Part shown: piece by piece, positions 16,473 through 23,295 of the stretch
Position numbering within the stretch: the stretch's first letter is position 1
How the letters are laid out: every line of letters starts with the position of its first letter
Assembly: GCA_945860515.1 (NCBI GenBank)
Contig: CAMARI010000007.1
Span: 1-34,220 of the forward strand
DNA from: Polaromonas sp. YR568
GTDB taxonomy: Bacteria; Pseudomonadota; Gammaproteobacteria; Burkholderiales; Burkholderiaceae_C
Direction: 5' to 3'
DNA: 34,220 nt
Notes under the pieces: model-generated
The model's input: the letters and a program-made list of their open reading frames with translations, nothing else
Databases searched by the model: none
What the model was told of the DNA's origin: nothing
Program-made: the position numbers and the translations under genes

Positions 16473-17795
16473 ATGACCATGACAACCACCCAGCAAGACT
16501 GCCGCACCCTGGATGCCCAAGACCCGCTGCGTGAATTGCGCCAGCAGTTCAGCCTGCCTGATGGCGTGATTTACCTCGATGGCAACTCACTCGGCGTGCT
16601 GCCTGCTAGCGCTGCGGACCGTGTCGCTAAAGCCGTGACGCAAGAGTGGGGCCAGGGCCTGATCCGGTCGTGGAACAGCGCGGGCTGGTTTGACATGCCG
16701 CAGCGCCTGGGCAACAAAATTGCGCAACTGATAGGCGCAGCGCCCGGCGAGGTGGTGGCCACCGACAGCACGTCCGTCAATTTGTTCAAGGTGCTGTCAA
16801 CCGCGCTCAGCATCGCAGCCATCGACACACCGGAACGACAAGTGCTGCTCAGCGAACGCAGCAACTTTCCGACTGACTTGTATATCGCTGAAGCCCTGTG
16901 CAAAGAGCGCGGGCTGACGCTGCTGCTGGTCGATACGCCTTATATTCAGGCCGCATTGACAACTGACGTCGCCGTGCTGATGCTGACGCATGTCAACTAC
17001 CGCACAGGCGCCATGCACGACATGCAGGCCGTGACAGCGTCAGCTCATACCAAAGGCATTTTGTGTGTTTGGGACCTGGCCCACAGCGCGGGTGCGGTAC
17101 CGGTTGACCTGACTGCGGCGCAAGCAGACTTTGCCGTGGGCTGCGGCTACAAATATTTGAACGGTGGCCCTGGCGCACCGGCTTTTGTATGGGTCAACCC
17201 AAGGCATACGGCGCGCGATGTATGGCAACCGTTGGCGGGATGGTGGGGTCATGCAGCGCCGTTTGCCTTCACGCCTGACTATCAGGCTGCGCCCGGCATC
17301 AGCCGCTACCTGTGCGGCTCGCAACCGGTGTTGAGCATGAGTGCGCTCGACTGCGGCCTGGACAGCGTGCTGGCAGCACAGCCGCTGGGCGGTATGCAGG
17401 CGCTTCGCCGCAAATCACTCGCACTGACCGATTTGTTCATTGAACTGGTGGAGACGCGCTGCGCAGGGCACGGGCTGCGCTTGGTCACACCGCGTGAGCA
17501 CGCCCAGCGCGGCTCACAGCTTGCCTTCACCAGAGAACAGAGCCCCCACGCTCCGCCGCCCCGCGGCGGTGACTCCGGCGCCTACGCTATTGTTCAGGCC
17601 CTGGTGGCACGCGGTGTGATTGGCGACTTCAGGGCAGGCGACGGCGGCGCAATCGCCGATGTCCTGCGCTTTGGTTTTACCCCGCTGTACGTTGGCTTTG
17701 AAGACGTTTGGAACGCAGTGGAGCATTTGCGTCGGGTGCTTGAATCGGGTGAATGGCAACGACCCGAGTTTCATCACAAAAGTACAGTCACATGA
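16473..17795 (+). CDS. kynU: kynureninase
   Basis: PLP-dependent hydrolysis of kynurenine to anthranilate and alanine (tryptophan catabolism). From ATG 16473 (an upstream GTG at 16446 is possible) it has 440 residues. Visible: YLDGNSLGVLP near 30, DSTSVNLFKVL near 95, LTHVNYRTGAMHDM near 170, VWDLAHSAGAVPVDL near 201, and the PLP lysine in GCGYKYLNGGPGAPAF near 227. The C-terminal domain ends with DVLRFGFTPLYVGFEDVW. Between QLAF and AYAIVQAL there is an unusual proline/glycine-rich segment (SPHAPPPRGGDSG) where homologues usually have four or five residues; see the repeat entry. kynA and kynB are not in the window. Confidence 0.93.
   Translation: MTMTTTQQDCRTLDAQDPLRELRQQFSLPDGVIYLDGNSLGVLPASAADRVAKAVTQEWGQGLIRSWNSAGWFDMPQRLGNKIAQLIGAAPGEVVATDSTSVNLFKVLSTALSIAAIDTPERQVLLSERSNFPTDLYIAEALCKERGLTLLLVDTPYIQAALTTDVAVLMLTHVNYRTGAMHDMQAVTASAHTKGILCVWDLAHSAGAVPVDLTAAQADFAVGCGYKYLNGGPGAPAFVWVNPRHTARDVWQPLAGWWGHAAPFAFTPDYQAAPGISRYLCGSQPVLSMSALDCGLDSVLAAQPLGGMQALRRKSLALTDLFIELVETRCAGHGLRLVTPREHAQRGSQLAFTREQSPHAPPPRGGDSGAYAIVQALVARGVIGDFRAGDGGAIADVLRFGFTPLYVGFEDVWNAVEHLRRVLESGEWQRPEFHHKSTVT
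17529..17583 (+). repeat. Small GC-rich palindromic insertion inside kynU
   Basis: The DNA holds AGCCCCCACGCTCC followed by a 7-bp palindrome CCGCCGC (17553-17559) / GCGGCGG (17563-17569). It is in frame and adds about 12-13 residues between two conserved kynureninase segments. GCCCCCAC-initiated elements are frequent between genes in Comamonadaceae (from memory), and a related one lies at 11526-11563. The simplest inference is an in-frame repeat insertion in a surface loop. Confidence 0.5.
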
Positions 17796-17906
17796 GCTGA
17801 GCGGACGCGGGCGCATTTAGTGTCCATGCCAGCCGATCCCTTCAATCTACACACGATCGCAGCGCTGCACGGCGCTCCGAACTCCAGCACCCACGCCAGC
17901 AAAACT

Positions 17907-17996
17907 TTTAAATTATTTAACTTCTTTAAATTATTTAACTTTTTTAAATTTTTTAACTTCTTTAAATTTTTTAACTTCTTTAAATTTTTTAAATTT
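17907..17996. repeat. Five AT-rich 18-bp tandem repeats
   Basis: Five consecutive 18-base units based on TTTAAATTATTTAACTTC, with units 3-5 changed to TTTAAATTTTTTAACTTC-type; the last ends in AAATTT. The array contains almost no G or C and is followed by more AT-rich DNA to about 18070. It lies in the 429-base space between kynU and the next confident start at 18225. Both strands are open through it because 18 is a multiple of three (NFFKLF and KNLKKL repeats), but no credible protein is coded. Periodic A/T tracts suggest curved DNA or an easily melted site. Confidence 0.9.
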
Positions 17997-18135
17997 TTTT
18001 TAGTTTTTCCATCAAATAAATTGGCGAGCCGTGCAAGTATTTGCAAGAAAACAAAAAACTCTAAATTTATTCTGTTGAGAGTCGATAAAGCTAACTCAGC
18101 TTAAAGTCGTTTTTGAAAAACCCAAACAATCCATC

Positions 18136-18219
18136 ATGTCCGGTGGTGAATATGGCAAAAGAGGTTTCTCAGGGGCGACCAGTGATGAACATATTTTTGA
18201 AACCTTAACCCACAGGTGA
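18136..18219 (+). CDS. Possible 27-residue small ORF or leader ahead of the MinD-like gene
   Basis: ATG 18136 opens a 27-codon frame (MSGGEYGKRGFSGATSDEHI and seven more residues) that ends in AGGTGA at 18214-18219. That end also forms the ribosome-binding site of the ATPase gene at 18225, as in translational coupling. There is no clear Shine-Dalgarno for the small frame itself and I recognise no family. A real product is uncertain. Confidence 0.25.
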   Translation: MSGGEYGKRGFSGATSDEHIFETLTHR

Positions 18220-18224
18220 CCTTG

Positions 18225-19031
18225 ATGCTTGCTGCTTACCCGCAAATTATCTGTATTGCCAGCGGCAACGGAGGGGCCGGCAAAACCATGGTTGCGACCA
18301 ATTTGTCAGTTGCTTTGCAGCGCATGGGCAAACGTGTCATGGTGCTCGATGCGGACTTGAACATGCCGAACGCCCACATCGCCCTGGGCGCGCACAGTGC
18401 CAACAACTTGGGGCACTTTTTAAGCGGCGAAAAAACGCTGCAAGAAATTGTCTTCACAAGCCCGACCGGGGTTCGCCTGGTATCTGGCGTGTCGGGTTTG
18501 ACCAATCTCACCCAGCGCCATGCCTTCAGCATCGTGCAGTCCTTCTGTACATTGAACGAAGAAATTGACTTTCTGATTGTGGATACTGCAACTGGTGTGA
18601 CAGCCTTGACGCTGCCGTTCTTAACGGCCTCACCCAAACGCTTTATGGTGGTGCGGGACAATCCGACCTCGATAGCGCAAACCATTGCTTGCATCAAAAC
18701 AATGGTTCACAACCACGATCTCGGTGATATTTATCTTTTGATCAATGGCATGGCGAACCCACAAGACGGTCAGCGGCTGTTCGATCGCATCAACCACGCT
18801 TGCGCATTGGCCATCGGTCAAAGCATTCATTACATCGGCGCGATTGGTCGGCACGACAGTATTTTGTCGGCCTTGAAAACGGGCCAGTCAGTGCTTGACG
18901 TTGCTGGCGCAAGCGATGCTGCGTATGATTTTTCAGCCTTGGCACAGGCAACGGAGCAACTGCCGCCGATGGGCTATACCTCAGGCAGACTGGAGTTTTT
19001 CATTGAGCAACGGGTTAGCCGCGCTCACTGA
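18225..19031 (+). CDS. Orphan MinD/FlhG-like P-loop ATPase
   Basis: A 268-residue protein of the SIMIBI MinD/ParA class. The P-loop is SGNGGAGKT (residues 13-21), then VMVLDADLNMPNAHIALG and IVDTATGVTALTLPF (Walker B-like), and VVRDNPTSIAQTIACIK, which resembles FlhG/YlxH more than chromosomal MinD or Soj. The signature lysine of the deviant Walker A motif (KGGxGKT) is replaced by Asn15, although the catalytic-site lysine K20 and T21 remain. ATG 18225 is preceded by AGGTGA at 6 bases; an in-frame GTG at 18216 is the alternative. There is no flhF, fliA, ParB or MinC gene nearby. The region upstream is the AT-rich repeat array. The role is unknown; membrane- or DNA-linked positioning is only a family-based guess. 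Confidence 0.8.
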   Translation: MLAAYPQIICIASGNGGAGKTMVATNLSVALQRMGKRVMVLDADLNMPNAHIALGAHSANNLGHFLSGEKTLQEIVFTSPTGVRLVSGVSGLTNLTQRHAFSIVQSFCTLNEEIDFLIVDTATGVTALTLPFLTASPKRFMVVRDNPTSIAQTIACIKTMVHNHDLGDIYLLINGMANPQDGQRLFDRINHACALAIGQSIHYIGAIGRHDSILSALKTGQSVLDVAGASDAAYDFSALAQATEQLPPMGYTSGRLEFFIEQRVSRAH

Positions 19032-19135
19032 ATCTTGAAAACAACTGGCGTATCCAGATCGTTAACCGCTACTTTTCGGCCAGGGAAAGGGACGACGCAG
19101 GGTCAACACCGCACCTTCTTTTTTCCTCGCAAAAG

Positions 19136-20302
19136 CTAACCGTGCCCATACAGCCACGGCAGGTCCAGCAGCGTCTCACCCATCAGCTTCATTGCCACAT
19201 CACGGCCCCACCGCATGGGCCCGGTGGCATGAAAAATGTGGCCGTTGCGCAGCGCTCTGGCCTGCACGCGGGCGTTGCGTTGCCAGCGCCTGGCAGCGAA
19301 CTGCTGCAGGGCGGCGGGGACGTTTTGCGCTGTTGCGCCATTCAGAACTGACCCCAGTGCAGCCGCATCTTCAATCGCCATGCCCGCGCCCTGCGCGAGG
19401 TAAGGCCGCATGGGGTGGGCGGCGTCGCCCAGCAGCGCCACGCGGCCTTGCGCGTGTTGGTGGGCGCCCTGCATGGGCGGGCGGTCGTGCATGACCCACA
19501 GACGCCAGCTTGGCACAGCCTCCAGCAAGCTGTGCAATGCGTTGCAGCTGCCTTGCAGCGCGCTTTTCAGGTCAAGCGCATTGGCGCTGTGGTCCCAGTT
19601 TTGAAAATCATCCGGTACATCACCGTGGACGAACACCACGATATTGAGCCACTCGCCGCTGCGCACCGGGTACTGCACCGCATGCATATTGGCGCCTAGC
19701 CAGGCCGTGACGTTGTGACTGCGTAAGCGTTCAAGCAGATCGGCTTGCTTGATGAGGGCCCGATAGGCCAAGTGTCCTGTGCGACGCGGCAAGCCATCGG
19801 CTAGCAACTGCGCTCTGGTATGACTCCACAAGCCATCTGCGCCTACCATCACATCGACGGCACGTTCTCCATGGGTGGTTTGCAAAGTCACGGTTTGCGG
19901 AGTTTGCTGAAAGCTGTGTACCGTGCTGCTGGCTTGGAGCGTCGCCTGGGTTTGCTGCACCGCTTGGAGTAGCAGCCGGTGTAAATCAGCGCGATGAAGC
20001 GTGACGTAGGGCGCGCCATAGCGCGCTGCTATGGTGCTGCCCAGCGCTAATTCACCCACTGTTTGGCCAGACATGGCGCTGCGCACTTGCAAACAGTCTG
20101 GCGCAAAGGCGTGTTCACGCAAGGCATCAGCCAAACCCCATGCGTGCAGAATGCGGGTGACGTTGGGGCCGAGTTGTATGCCCGCGCCAATGTCACTGAA
20201 GGCACTGGCTTTTTCAAACAGCTCTAGCTGCTGCCCGGCACGGGACAACACCAGCGCCGCAGCCAGACCGCCTATGCCGCCACCGATCAACGCTATCTTC
20301 AT
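19136..20302 (-). CDS. FAD-dependent aromatic-ring monooxygenase (salicylate/6-hydroxynicotinate hydroxylase type)
   Basis: A group A flavoprotein monooxygenase of 388 residues. Seen: the FAD-binding GGGIGGLAAALVLSRAG (8-24) with E33, the R-containing LHRADLHRLLL segment, the DG motif VGADGLWSHTR near 158, and the GD motif ALLGDAAHPMRPYLAQGAGM near 290 followed by AIEDAAAL. These enzymes use NAD(P)H and oxygen to hydroxylate compounds such as salicylate, 3-hydroxybenzoate or 6-hydroxynicotinate; the substrate cannot be picked from sequence. ATG 20302 is preferred over the TTG at 20308. It starts 2 bases after the stop of the aconitase fragment. It lies downstream of the Bug/CMD genes on the same strand, after a 236-base gap, consistent with an aromatic-acid catabolic locus. 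Confidence 0.88.
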   Translation of the reverse strand: MKIALIGGGIGGLAAALVLSRAGQQLELFEKASAFSDIGAGIQLGPNVTRILHAWGLADALREHAFAPDCLQVRSAMSGQTVGELALGSTIAARYGAPYVTLHRADLHRLLLQAVQQTQATLQASSTVHSFQQTPQTVTLQTTHGERAVDVMVGADGLWSHTRAQLLADGLPRRTGHLAYRALIKQADLLERLRSHNVTAWLGANMHAVQYPVRSGEWLNIVVFVHGDVPDDFQNWDHSANALDLKSALQGSCNALHSLLEAVPSWRLWVMHDRPPMQGAHQHAQGRVALLGDAAHPMRPYLAQGAGMAIEDAAALGSVLNGATAQNVPAALQQFAARRWQRNARVQARALRNGHIFHATGPMRWGRDVAMKLMGETLLDLPWLYGHG

Positions 20303-20304
20303 GC

Positions 20305-20499
20305 TCAAGCCGCCATCAGGTTTTTGATACGCAGATTGGCAAAGGTTCCGCGCATCATTACGTCGTGGTTGCCGCGCCGCGCGCCGGTGAAGTCTTGCAG
20401 CACCACACGCGACACGACAAATACACTCTCTTGCGTACGGACCGCGTTGGGCTTCCAGTTAGCCAGGGCAGGTTGGACCATCGTGACACTCCTTGGCAT
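20305..20499 (-). pseudogene. Short internal fragment of aconitase A (AcnA-type)
   Basis: The 64-codon frame contains [20 protein letters not shown] followed by KNLMAA. That is the conserved block of AcnA/IRP-type aconitases (homologues: a [21 protein letters not shown]-like segment near three quarters of the ~890-residue protein). Recognisable similarity covers about 20305-20405; the N-terminal half of the frame (VQPALANWKPNAVRTQESV and on) is not recognised. The frame stops directly after the block, 2 bases before the monooxygenase ATG. So it is a gene remnant rather than a functional enzyme: the Fe-S cysteines are absent. It is unrelated to the intact acnB at 23296, a different subfamily. 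Confidence 0.75.
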
Positions 20500-20645
20500 G
20501 ATGCAATAAGTCGTATTTTGGCAGGCGCGTTCAAACGATGCGGGATTCGTCGTGACTGGCTGACAAGACGGGGGTGTATTGCTAACGCATGAATGGCAGC
20601 AGGCTTTCTAAAGTGAATGTTTTAGACATCCATGAAGGAACAAAG

Positions 20646-20723
20646 ATGAGCCACGCCCGCCGCGACCTGCCTGCGATGCCTGACGTTTGGGTGCCGCCGC
20701 TTGGGGGCGGCTTGTCGCTGTAG
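20646..20723 (+). CDS. Possible 25-residue ORF with a good ribosome-binding site
   Basis: GAAGGA lies 6 bases before ATG 20646, which opens a 25-codon frame (MSHARRDLPAMPDVWVPPLG and five more residues) to a TAG at 20721-20723. A GCCGCC/GGCGGC stem of 6 bp around a 7-base loop lies within its end (20694-20712). It is convergent with the CMD gene and lies in the 236-base gap next to the aconitase fragment. No family was recognised; it may be another truncated gene start. Confidence 0.25.
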   Translation: MSHARRDLPAMPDVWVPPLGGGLSL

Positions 20724-20735
20724 GTTCTGAACCCG

Positions 20736-21341
20736 TTACAGCAAGGGCTCTAGCTCCGGCACTTCGCCGTCCGGCAAAGGATACTGATCGACATTGAGTG
20801 ACATGCTCACCAGCGTGTAATAGCCCATGGTGCCCATCAAGTCCACCACACCCGCCTCGCCAAAGCGCTGAACAGCGGCTGCGTAGGTTTCATCACTGAC
20901 AACACGGGTTTGCAGAAGTTCATTGCAAAAGCCGAACACCGCTGCAACATCAGCAGCCAAACCCATAGGGCTTTGCCCGGTAGCGACAGCTTGGATCACG
21001 GCCTCGTCCAGCCCCGCATCGCGCGCAATGCGCCGGTGCGCCCACCAGACAAACTGGCAGGTCCAAAACCGTGCTACCAGCAAAATCGCCAGTTCATTGA
21101 GTGCCAGCGGCAAGGACGAATGAAAGCGCGTGTGCGCACCAAACTGCTGCGCCAGATTGCCCAGCTCAGGACTGCGCAGCAGCACGTTGTACGGTCCCTG
21201 CATGGCGCCGCGTTTGCCAGACATCACGCTGTCGACCATCTTGAGTTGCGCCGGGCTCAATGTCTCCCAGGTCAAGGGCTTGAAGCGCTTACCGCGCATA
21301 TTGAGTGGTGGCTTGGCGGCGGTTTGGGGGATGTCTTGCAT
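20736..21341 (-). CDS. carboxymuconolactone decarboxylase (AhpD-like) family protein
   Basis: A 201-residue helical protein of the CMD/AhpD superfamily. The conserved core is LNELAILLVARFWTCQFVWW with AHRRIARDAGLDEAVIQAV (about 83-120), and an LMGTMGYYTLVSMSLNVDQY C-terminus. The peroxidatic CxxC of AhpD is not present: the motif reads TCQFVWWAH, one cysteine only, with the histidine kept. A decarboxylase- or isomerase-like role in aromatic degradation is therefore more likely than peroxidase, but is inference. ATG 21341 overlaps the stop of a 26-codon stub by one base (TGATG); a GTG one codon upstream is an alternative. Upstream is a Bug protein gene. Confidence 0.85.
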   Translation of the reverse strand: MQDIPQTAAKPPLNMRGKRFKPLTWETLSPAQLKMVDSVMSGKRGAMQGPYNVLLRSPELGNLAQQFGAHTRFHSSLPLALNELAILLVARFWTCQFVWWAHRRIARDAGLDEAVIQAVATGQSPMGLAADVAAVFGFCNELLQTRVVSDETYAAAVQRFGEAGVVDLMGTMGYYTLVSMSLNVDQYPLPDGEVPELEPLL

Positions 21342-21421
21342 CACGGTCTTTCAGTAGCGCGAGATAGGTTCATCACCGAAATTTGAGCACCCAAAGCGCC
21401 GGCAATCTGTTTGATATTCAT
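21341..21421 (-). pseudogene. N-terminal stub resembling TauD/TfdA dioxygenases, between Bug and CMD genes
   Basis: A 26-codon frame, start MNIKQIAGALGAQISVMNLS then RATERP, with an upstream AAAGGG ribosome-binding-like site. The pattern I-x-x-I/L-x-x-x-LGA-x-I-x-x-x-x-LSR recalls the N-terminus of Fe/2-oxoglutarate dioxygenases of the TauD/TfdA family (ITPL...LGAEISGVDLSRP-like). Its stop TGA shares a base with the ATG of the CMD gene (TGATG). If the resemblance is real, almost all of a ~280-residue enzyme has been deleted and the start now acts as a short translated leader. The match is short and rests on memory. Confidence 0.35.
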
Positions 21422-21434
21422 GTGGCGAGCCCTT

Positions 21435-22406
21435 TCAATCTGCCGATGCACCAGAGCTTTTAACCACCGTTGCCCACTTCAAAATATCGGCACGCAAGAT
21501 GGCCGTGAACTCTTGCGGTGTTGTTTCGTAAGGCTCTGCGCCAAGCACCGCGAACTTGTCCATCGTGTCTTTGTCTTGCAAAATTTTGTTGACCTCCGCA
21601 TTGATCTGCCGAACGATGGCGGGCGGCGTGCCTTTGGGTGCAAACAGGCCAAACCACGGGTTGATCACAAAGCCGGGGTAGCCTGATTCAGCAATCGTCG
21701 GAATGTCTTTGAAAGCCTGCGCCCGTTTAGAGCCGGTCACCCCGAGCCCTTTGACCGTACCGGCCCGAATATGCTGCGCAATCGACGGCAGGCTGGTGAA
21801 GACCAGTTGCGTTTGTCCGGCAATCAAGTCTGTCAGCGCTGGTGCTGCCCCTTTGTACGGCACATGCAGCATTTTGGACTGGCTGGTGGTGCTGAACATT
21901 TCACCCAGCAAATGGTTGACAGAGCCATTGCCAGCCGACCCAAATGACACCGGGTTCTTGGCCGCATACGCCGCCAGCTCCTTCATGTTGCTGACCGGCA
22001 TCGCAGCCGTGGCAGCAGCCACAAAGGGTACATTGGCGAGCGTTGCCACGGCGGCAAAGTCAGCCTCCGGGTCAAAAGGCAGCTTTTTATAAATACTGAC
22101 ATTGATGGCATGCGAGCCCACATAAGACATGAGCAGCGTGTAGCCATCCGCTGGCGCTTTGGCGACCACGTCCATGCCAATATTGCCGCCCGCACCGGCA
22201 CGGTTTTCAATCACCACTGCTTGGCCCCACTTTTCAGAAAGCTTTTGCCCAACGATACGCGCCAGCGCGTCAGAGGCACCACCCGGCGTTTGCGGCACAA
22301 CAATGCGTACCGGTTTGGTCGGGAAGGCCTGAGCCAAAGAAGTTGAATGCGGCAGAGCTACGGCGAGCGTTAGCAAAACTATGTTGAGAATTGAGTTGAA
22401 TGTCAT
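21435..22406 (-). CDS. Bug-type tripartite tricarboxylate solute-binding protein
   Basis: A 323-residue periplasmic binding protein. ATG 22406 is chosen: it is preceded by AGGAG and opens a typical signal peptide (MTFNSILNIVLLTLAVALPH to SLAQA, about 26 residues). The frame to 22577 has no family match. The mature domain starts FPTKPVRIVVPQTPGGASDA, with VVIENRAGAGGNIGMD and PADGYTLLMSYVGSHA. No TctAB transporter genes are adjacent. It is the first gene of a minus-strand set that leads to the CMD protein and, after a gap, the flavin monooxygenase, so an aromatic or carboxylic-acid ligand is plausible. It is distinct in sequence from the Bug protein at 7724. Confidence 0.93.
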   Translation of the reverse strand: MTFNSILNIVLLTLAVALPHSTSLAQAFPTKPVRIVVPQTPGGASDALARIVGQKLSEKWGQAVVIENRAGAGGNIGMDVVAKAPADGYTLLMSYVGSHAINVSIYKKLPFDPEADFAAVATLANVPFVAAATAAMPVSNMKELAAYAAKNPVSFGSAGNGSVNHLLGEMFSTTSQSKMLHVPYKGAAPALTDLIAGQTQLVFTSLPSIAQHIRAGTVKGLGVTGSKRAQAFKDIPTIAESGYPGFVINPWFGLFAPKGTPPAIVRQINAEVNKILQDKDTMDKFAVLGAEPYETTPQEFTAILRADILKWATVVKSSGASAD

Positions 22407-22550
22407 GTGTGTCTTATCTCCTGTGTGCCTATTAAAACACTCTGCATCCATGCCCAACAAATCGGGATCTTTTTTAGATCCGCCTCGTTCATCCGCCGCC
22501 TCTGCAATTACACAAGCCTTGTTCGTCTCAATTTCAGGAAACCCGGCCAC

Positions 22551-22580
22551 TTGACATACATTAATAACATACACCACAAT
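22551..22580 (+). promoter_or_regulatory. Promoter of the second toxin-antitoxin pair
   Basis: TTGACA (22551-22556), an 18-base spacer and CACAAT (22575-22580). The 10-mer ACACCACAAT that holds the -10 box also occurs at the first pair (14823-14832). A direct repeat ACATACA (22554-22560, 22567-22573) lies between the boxes and is a possible antitoxin site. Confidence 0.5.
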
Positions 22581-22586
22581 ACCAAA

Positions 22587-22841
22587 ATGAAAGTATTACC
22601 CACCTCACTCAACCGTACCCAAATCTACCTGACTGTCGCCCAGCAGAACACGCTGGCAGCGATGGCGCGCGAGCAGAAAAGCTCCAGTAGTTCTTTGATT
22701 CGCGAGGCCATTGATGGTTACATCGAGGCGCATCAGCCCGCCAGTAAACTAGCCAAACGCTTGGCAGCAGCAGGCGCCTGGCAGCCAAACCCAGATGCAC
22801 CTAGCCTGCACCAGTTACGGGCTGAGGATCGCCAGTTTTGA
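22587..22841 (+). CDS. VapB-like ribbon-helix-helix antitoxin
   Basis: An 84-residue protein. ATG 22587 is preferred because the region KVLPTSLNRTQIYLTVAQQN with TLAAMAREQKSSSSSLIREAID fits a ribbon-helix-helix antitoxin (CopG-like TQIYLTxxQ then a helix), whereas the 60 residues of the longer frame from 22407 do not. The serine-rich KSSSSSLIREAI turn precedes the second helix. The C-terminus (ASKLAKRLAAAGAWQPNPDAPSL) probably binds the toxin. It would neutralise the downstream PIN toxin and repress their shared promoter at 22551-22580. The stop overlaps an in-frame TTG of the toxin frame. Confidence 0.82.
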   Translation: MKVLPTSLNRTQIYLTVAQQNTLAAMAREQKSSSSSLIREAIDGYIEAHQPASKLAKRLAAAGAWQPNPDAPSLHQLRAEDRQF

Positions 22842-22849
22842 GTTCGGGC

Positions 22850-23242
22850 ATGCAGCACGAACCACTGGTTGACACCGACGTGTGGATTGACTACCTGCGC
22901 GGCCACCCGCAGGCCATCAAATGTGTCAAGCAACTGCCCGAACGCGTCTGGATCAGTGCGGTGAGCGTGGCGGAGCTTCATGTGGGCGTACGTGAAGGTA
23001 CGGAGCGCGAAGCATTGACGCAGCTTCTCTCCACCTTGAAAGTGGTGGAGGTGAACGCAGTGATCGCGACCCGAGGCGGTTTGCTGCGCAGAGACTATGG
23101 TCGATCACATGGCGTGGGTCTGAACGATGCGCTAATTGGCGCCACAGCGCTTGAAATGCAGTTGCAGCTGTTGACCTTAAACGTCAAGCATTACCCTGAA
23201 CTTGACAAACAACACGTGAAGAAGGCGTACAACAAGCCTTAA
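22850..23242 (+). CDS. vapC: VapC-type PIN-domain toxin
   Basis: A 130-residue PIN RNase. Catalytic acids are visible in LVDTDVWIDYLRG (Asp near residue 8), SVAELHVGVREG (Glu near 43) and VGLNDALIGATAL (Asp near 96), followed by LLTLNVKHYPEL. This is a canonical VapC pattern. ATG 22850 fits the family start (MQHEPLVDTDV); the TTG at 22838, which overlaps the antitoxin stop, is the alternative and would give 134 residues. The two genes are closely coupled. A strong bidirectional terminator follows at 23245. VapC proteins cut tRNA or rRNA, but the target here is unknown. Confidence 0.9.
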   Translation: MQHEPLVDTDVWIDYLRGHPQAIKCVKQLPERVWISAVSVAELHVGVREGTEREALTQLLSTLKVVEVNAVIATRGGLLRRDYGRSHGVGLNDALIGATALEMQLQLLTLNVKHYPELDKQHVKKAYNKP

Positions 23243-23244
23243 CT

Positions 23245-23271
23245 AAAAAAGCGGCCCAAAGGCCGCTTTTT
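23245..23271. terminator. Bidirectional Rho-independent terminator between vapC and acnB
   Basis: AAAAAAGCGGCC / GGCCGCTTTTT around a CAAA loop. Tracts on both sides give a U-tail for the toxin gene (plus) and for the acnB operon (minus, stop at 23296). Confidence 0.92.
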
Positions 23272-23295
23272 ATTGACACCGCGCCCAGCGGAAAA

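Noticed and set aside
17907-17996. CRISPR array
   Set aside because: Units are contiguous with no spacers, and no cas gene is present.
17820-18104. 94-codon frame through the AT-rich array (NFFKFF repeats), and the opposite-strand KNLKKL frame
   Set aside because: Both frames exist because the repeat period is a multiple of three; low complexity, no ribosome-binding site of note and no family match.
22407-22586. 60-residue extension of the second antitoxin
   Set aside because: It spans the likely promoter and has no antitoxin-like pattern.
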